Position numbers and translations under genes: made by a program | Assembly: GCA_028819235.1 (NCBI GenBank) | Contig: JAPPMC010000161.1 | Span: 1 to 36,286, forward strand | Direction of reading: 5' to 3' | From: Bryobacterales bacterium | Lineage (GTDB): Bacteria; Acidobacteriota; Terriglobia; Bryobacterales; UBA6623 | DNA: 36,286 bases | Notes under the pieces: generated by a model | Told to the model about the DNA's origin: nothing | Seen by the model: only the letters and a program-made list of their open reading frames with translations | Database searches by the model: none | In this document: in pieces, positions 32,940 through 36,286 of the stretch | Numbering within the stretch: the first letter of the stretch is position 1 | How the letters are laid out: every line of letters starts with the position of its first letter

Positions 32940-35588
32940 ATGAGGGCATTGGCCGCAATCCTGATCTTCGCACCCGTGCTCTTCGCGGGCGACGAGGAAG
33001 CGTTCTTCGAGTCCAAGGTCCGACCGCTGCTCGCCGCGAAGTGCCATGCCTGCCACGCGGAGTCCGAGATGGGAGGATTGCGGCTGGATTCCGCGGAAAG
33101 AGTCCTCCAAGGAGGCTCGCGCGGTCCAGCCGTTGTTCCTTGGGATCCGGACGAAAGCTTGCTGCTGGCGGCAGTCCGGCGCTCTCGCCAGGATCTTCGC
33201 ATGCCCCCCACCGAAGAGTTGGCCGAGGCCGAGATCGCAATCTTGGAGAATTGGATTGCCAGCGGGGCCGTCTGGCCGACAAGTGCGGAGGCGACTGCCG
33301 GTTCCGCCGACCTCTCGGCCGAGGCGCGCAGCTTCTGGAGTTTCCTGCCCGTGCGGCGGCCTGCCGTTCCGGACGGCGACTCGCCCAGTCCGATTGATCG
33401 CTTCGTGTTGGAAGACCTTAGATGGGCGGGCCTTGAGCCCGCCCCGCCCGCGGAGAAGAGTACCCTGATCCGCCGGCTGAGTTTGGACCTGCTCGGAATG
33501 CCGCCCACCCCTGAGGAAACTTCGGCGTTCTTAGCGGATCACGAGTCCGGTGCATACGAGAGATTGGTCGACCGGCTCCTCGGCTCCCCGCGCTATGGCG
33601 AGCGGATGGCGAGGCGGTGGCTCGACCTGGCGCGGTACGCGGACGGCCAGTCGGCGGCCTACGAGGACACGCCGCTCGAGAACGCATGGCGGTACCGGGA
33701 CTGGGTGGTGGATGCCTTCAATCAAGATCTCCCGTATGACCGTTTCGTGGTCTACCAGCTTGCCGCTGACCTGCTGTCCGAGCCCGAGAGTTCTGCGAAC
33801 TTGCCGGCGTTGGGCTTCCACGCGCTTCGTGACAGAGACGACGATCGCGTCGATGTCACAGGACGGACGTTTCTTGCGCTGACAATCGGCTGTGCGGAAT
33901 GCCACGACCACAAGTTCGATCCCATACCTCAGGCCGATTTCTATGCCATGCAGGGAGTGTTCGGCAGCACGGAGGCCTACAGGCACGCCCTCGCGCCGCC
34001 GGACGTGGTCGAGGCCCATGAAGCGGCCGTGGAACGCGTGCAGGAGCGCAAGCGATCCATCGACGCTTTTCTTGAGCGCGAACGTGACCAGCTGATTGAC
34101 GTGTTCATGGAGCGCACGGCAGAATTCCTGCTGGCGAGCCACAGCGTGCTGGCACAAGGGGCCGACCCCGAGCGGACTGCCGATAAAGCAGGGTTGGACC
34201 GACAGACATTGGACCGTTGGACGGCTTACCTCGAAAGCCGTCCGCACCAGCATCACTTCCTTGATGACTGGCATGCCGTGGCAGACGCCGGTGGTTCAGA
34301 GAGTGAGATGCGGAGGGCGGCGGCCGATTTCGAGGCTGTCCTGCTCTCGATCCATGCCGAGAAGCGGGCTGTCGATGACCGGAACTACGTCAAGCTCGGT
34401 GGCGCCGAGGGGGCTCGGACGCAACGCACGCTGCTCAACACCAACCTAGAGTTCTTGGAGCCGGAACGCTACTACCTCTGGCGGGACATGGCGGCTCCGC
34501 CTGCGAGAAAGCGTGGCCTGCCATTCGTGGGCGGCGTGTACTATTACGGGCCGGACGGCATCGAGAGGTTCCTCTCCGGCGTGTGGAGCCACTACCTCCG
34601 TTCGCAGAAGGCGGACCTTAAGTGGCGGCAGGCGCAAGTCCCGGCCCTGTATCCGTTCCTGCACGCATACCGGGACAGCGACACTCCGAAAGACGCCCGG
34701 ATCGCCATCCGCGGTGACCGCAAGAATCTTGGCGCCACCGTGCCCCGGCGCTTCCTCGCCGTTTTGAGCCCCGACGAGCCCGCGAGGTTCGAACAAGGCA
34801 GCGGGCGGATGGAATTGGCCCGCGCTATCGCTTCTCCGCAGAACCCACTGACCGCGCGGGTGTTCGCCAATCGCCTGTGGCAGTGGCGCTTCGGCCGTGG
34901 CATTGTGGCCACGCCGAGCAACTTCGGCCAGCTCGGAGAGCGACCCAGCCATCCGGGGCTGCTGGACTGGCTGGCGGCCGAGTTCGTGGACGGTGGTTGG
35001 TCGGTCAAGGCCCTTGATAGGGCGGTTCTCTTGTCGGAGGCCTATCGGCGCAGTTCATCGCTGATCGCGAAGAACTACGAGGCGGATCCCGGAAACAGGC
35101 TGTTCTGGCGCTTCAGTCCAGTCGAGAGGCTGGACGCCGAGACGCTTCGCGACTCCCTTCTGGCCGTGTCCGACGGGCTGGACTTGGCGCTTGGGGGGCC
35201 GCCGGAGGACATTGGTGGGGGACACGCGCGTAGGACGCTCTACGCAACAGTGGACCGCACCAATCCCGACCCCGGGCTGGCTCTGTTTGACTTCCCGGAC
35301 TCGAAGACCCACTCTCCTCAGCGCGACTCGACGGTGGGCCCCCTGCAGCGCCTCTACTACCTGAACAATCCCTTCTTCATCGAGCGCTCGGCATCGCTGG
35401 CGGCACGGCTCGCAGACGATGCCGGGTCAGGCGTCGACGGGCGCGTTCGGCGGGCCTACGAGTTGCTGTTCAGTCGACCGCCCGAGCCCGCCGAGCTGGC
35501 GGCTGCGCTCGCCTATCTAGCGAATGAGACTTGGGAGCGCTACTGCCAGGTGCTACTGGCATCCAGCGAATTCCTGACTGTGAGGTAA
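32940..35588 (+). CDS. Secreted DUF1549/DUF1553 (PSD1) protein with cytochrome c-like heme site
   Basis: The 882-aa protein begins with a signal peptide (residues 1-16), followed by CHACH at residues 35-39, a CxxCH heme-binding motif of the planctomycete-type cytochrome domain. Then come DUF1549, seen in PIDRFVLEDL, STLIRRLSLDLLGMPPTPEE and RYADGQSAAYED, with a second CAECHDHKFDP motif at about residue 317, and DUF1553, seen in TARVFANRLWQWRFGRGIV, PSNFGQLGERPSHPGLLDWLA and PVERLDAETLRDSLL. Such proteins sit in the periplasm and pair with DUF1501 proteins, here starting five bases after this stop. They are common in Planctomycetes, Verrucomicrobia and some Acidobacteria and are thought to act in degradation of complex organic matter, but the reaction is unknown. 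Confidence 0.92.
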   Translation: MRALAAILIFAPVLFAGDEEAFFESKVRPLLAAKCHACHAESEMGGLRLDSAERVLQGGSRGPAVVPWDPDESLLLAAVRRSRQDLRMPPTEELAEAEIAILENWIASGAVWPTSAEATAGSADLSAEARSFWSFLPVRRPAVPDGDSPSPIDRFVLEDLRWAGLEPAPPAEKSTLIRRLSLDLLGMPPTPEETSAFLADHESGAYERLVDRLLGSPRYGERMARRWLDLARYADGQSAAYEDTPLENAWRYRDWVVDAFNQDLPYDRFVVYQLAADLLSEPESSANLPALGFHALRDRDDDRVDVTGRTFLALTIGCAECHDHKFDPIPQADFYAMQGVFGSTEAYRHALAPPDVVEAHEAAVERVQERKRSIDAFLERERDQLIDVFMERTAEFLLASHSVLAQGADPERTADKAGLDRQTLDRWTAYLESRPHQHHFLDDWHAVADAGGSESEMRRAAADFEAVLLSIHAEKRAVDDRNYVKLGGAEGARTQRTLLNTNLEFLEPERYYLWRDMAAPPARKRGLPFVGGVYYYGPDGIERFLSGVWSHYLRSQKADLKWRQAQVPALYPFLHAYRDSDTPKDARIAIRGDRKNLGATVPRRFLAVLSPDEPARFEQGSGRMELARAIASPQNPLTARVFANRLWQWRFGRGIVATPSNFGQLGERPSHPGLLDWLAAEFVDGGWSVKALDRAVLLSEAYRRSSSLIAKNYEADPGNRLFWRFSPVERLDAETLRDSLLAVSDGLDLALGGPPEDIGGGHARRTLYATVDRTNPDPGLALFDFPDSKTHSPQRDSTVGPLQRLYYLNNPFFIERSASLAARLADDAGSGVDGRVRRAYELLFSRPPEPAELAAALAYLANETWERYCQVLLASSEFLTVR

Positions 35589-35593
35589 CGCCC

Positions 35594-36241
35594 ATGCCAC
35601 TTTCTCGCAGAGAGACCCTCAAGATGCTGGGCGCCGGATTCGGCACAGTCGGCCTGGCAGAAGGTCTGTGGGCCGCGGCCGGAGCAAGGGCCCACTTCCC
35701 GGCAAAGGCAAAGCGCGTCATATTCCTATACCTCAACGGCGGCCTGTCCCACGTGGACACCTTCGACCACAAACCGGCGCTGTCAAAGTACGACGGCCAG
35801 CCAATGCCTGGCCCGAAGGTAAAGACGGACCGTGCCTCCGGCGGGCTGATGAAGTCGCCATTCGAGTTTCGTCCCCACGGGGAGAGCGGCATCGAGGTCA
35901 GCGAAATCTTCCCGCGTGTGGCCTCGCGGATCGACGACATCCTGGTAGTGCGCTCGATGTGGTCCGAGAGCGTCAACCACCTGCCCTCGATGCTGATGAT
36001 GAACACGGGCCACGCCCTGCGCGGGGGCTCTAGGCCATCGTTCGGTTCTTGGGTCGTCTACGGCCTTGGATCGGAGAACCGCAATCTGCCCGGCTTTGTG
36101 GTCCTCTGCCCGGGCACACCGGTGGGGGCGGCGCGGAACTGGTCGTCGTCCTTTCTGCCGACGAAGTTTCAGGGAGCCCTGTTGCGGAACAACGCCGACA
36201 CCGCTGACCAGGTCATCCGCAACATCGCCAATGCCAGCTAG
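35594..36241 (+). CDS. DUF1501 family protein, apparently shortened
   Basis: Starting at 35594 with GAGGTAAC before the ATG, the protein shows a Tat-type signal (SRRETLKMLGAG), then VIFLYLNGGLSHVDTFDHKP, VVRSMWSESVNHLPSMLMMNTGH, and RPSFGSWVVYGLGSEN, all typical of the N-terminal half of DUF1501. Full DUF1501 proteins have about 430-480 residues; this frame ends with TAG at 36239 after 215, soon after RNNADTADQVIRNIANAS. Only 45 bases follow before the window ends, so a nonsense change, a frameshift or a sequencing error cannot be separated. The gene is coupled with the DUF1549/DUF1553 gene, five bases away. Enzymatic role of the family is not known. Confidence 0.85.
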   Translation: MPLSRRETLKMLGAGFGTVGLAEGLWAAAGARAHFPAKAKRVIFLYLNGGLSHVDTFDHKPALSKYDGQPMPGPKVKTDRASGGLMKSPFEFRPHGESGIEVSEIFPRVASRIDDILVVRSMWSESVNHLPSMLMMNTGHALRGGSRPSFGSWVVYGLGSENRNLPGFVVLCPGTPVGAARNWSSSFLPTKFQGALLRNNADTADQVIRNIANAS

Positions 36242-36286
36242 TGCTCGCGCCAAAACCCCTGCCACGACGGGCCCGGCGGCCCACTG

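Overview
The window looks like GC-rich chromosomal DNA from a bacterium of the Acidobacteriota, probably a Bryobacterales/Solibacter-like lineage; this is inferred from gene content and not from any marker RNA. Supporting signs are a secreted glycine-rich protein of a type I associate with Acidobacteria (23494-24441), a DUF1549/DUF1553 cytochrome protein next to a DUF1501 protein (32940-36241), many Tat-signal proteins, a sulfatase, and a CaiB-type CoA transferase. No tRNA, rRNA or CRISPR array was seen.

Layout. Positions 1-1426 (minus) hold a TPP-dependent dehydrogenase E1 alpha subunit with an unexpected Tat/lipoprotein-like N-terminus, followed by what may be the broken start of its beta subunit. 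Positions 1714-5860 (plus) carry a beta-lactamase-fold serine hydrolase, a sulfatase, ProC and a very small protein. Positions about 5861-11261 are an insertion-sequence graveyard: a dead ISKra4-family transposase fused to a piece of an IS1595-family transposase, then a PhoX-like Tat protein (7914-9257), then a frameshifted IS4-family remnant.

Positions 11262-19490 are eight genes all on the minus strand. In transcription order they are tagaturonate epimerase UxaE, an N-formylglutamate amidohydrolase family protein, a YbdK/GCS2 carboxylate-amine ligase, a three-helix membrane protein, an ECF sigma factor, a one-helix membrane protein whose start overlaps the sigma stop, uronate isomerase UxaC, and a Tat-lipoprotein phosphodiesterase of the alkaline phosphatase superfamily. 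UxaC and UxaE together interconvert galacturonate, tagaturonate, fructuronate and glucuronate, so the block reads as a hexuronate-use locus with its own sigma factor. It is the best candidate in the window for an undescribed system.

Positions 20393-28012 mix a CoA transferase (plus) with housekeeping genes on the minus strand (hisS, an S1-domain protein, eno) and the divergent glycine-rich secreted protein. Positions 28217-36241 hold a Tat-exported TIM-barrel sugar isomerase-like protein, a small secreted orphan, a GNAT acetyltransferase, a secreted amidohydrolase, and the DUF1549/DUF1553 plus DUF1501 pair. The DUF1501 frame stops at about half its usual length just before the right edge.
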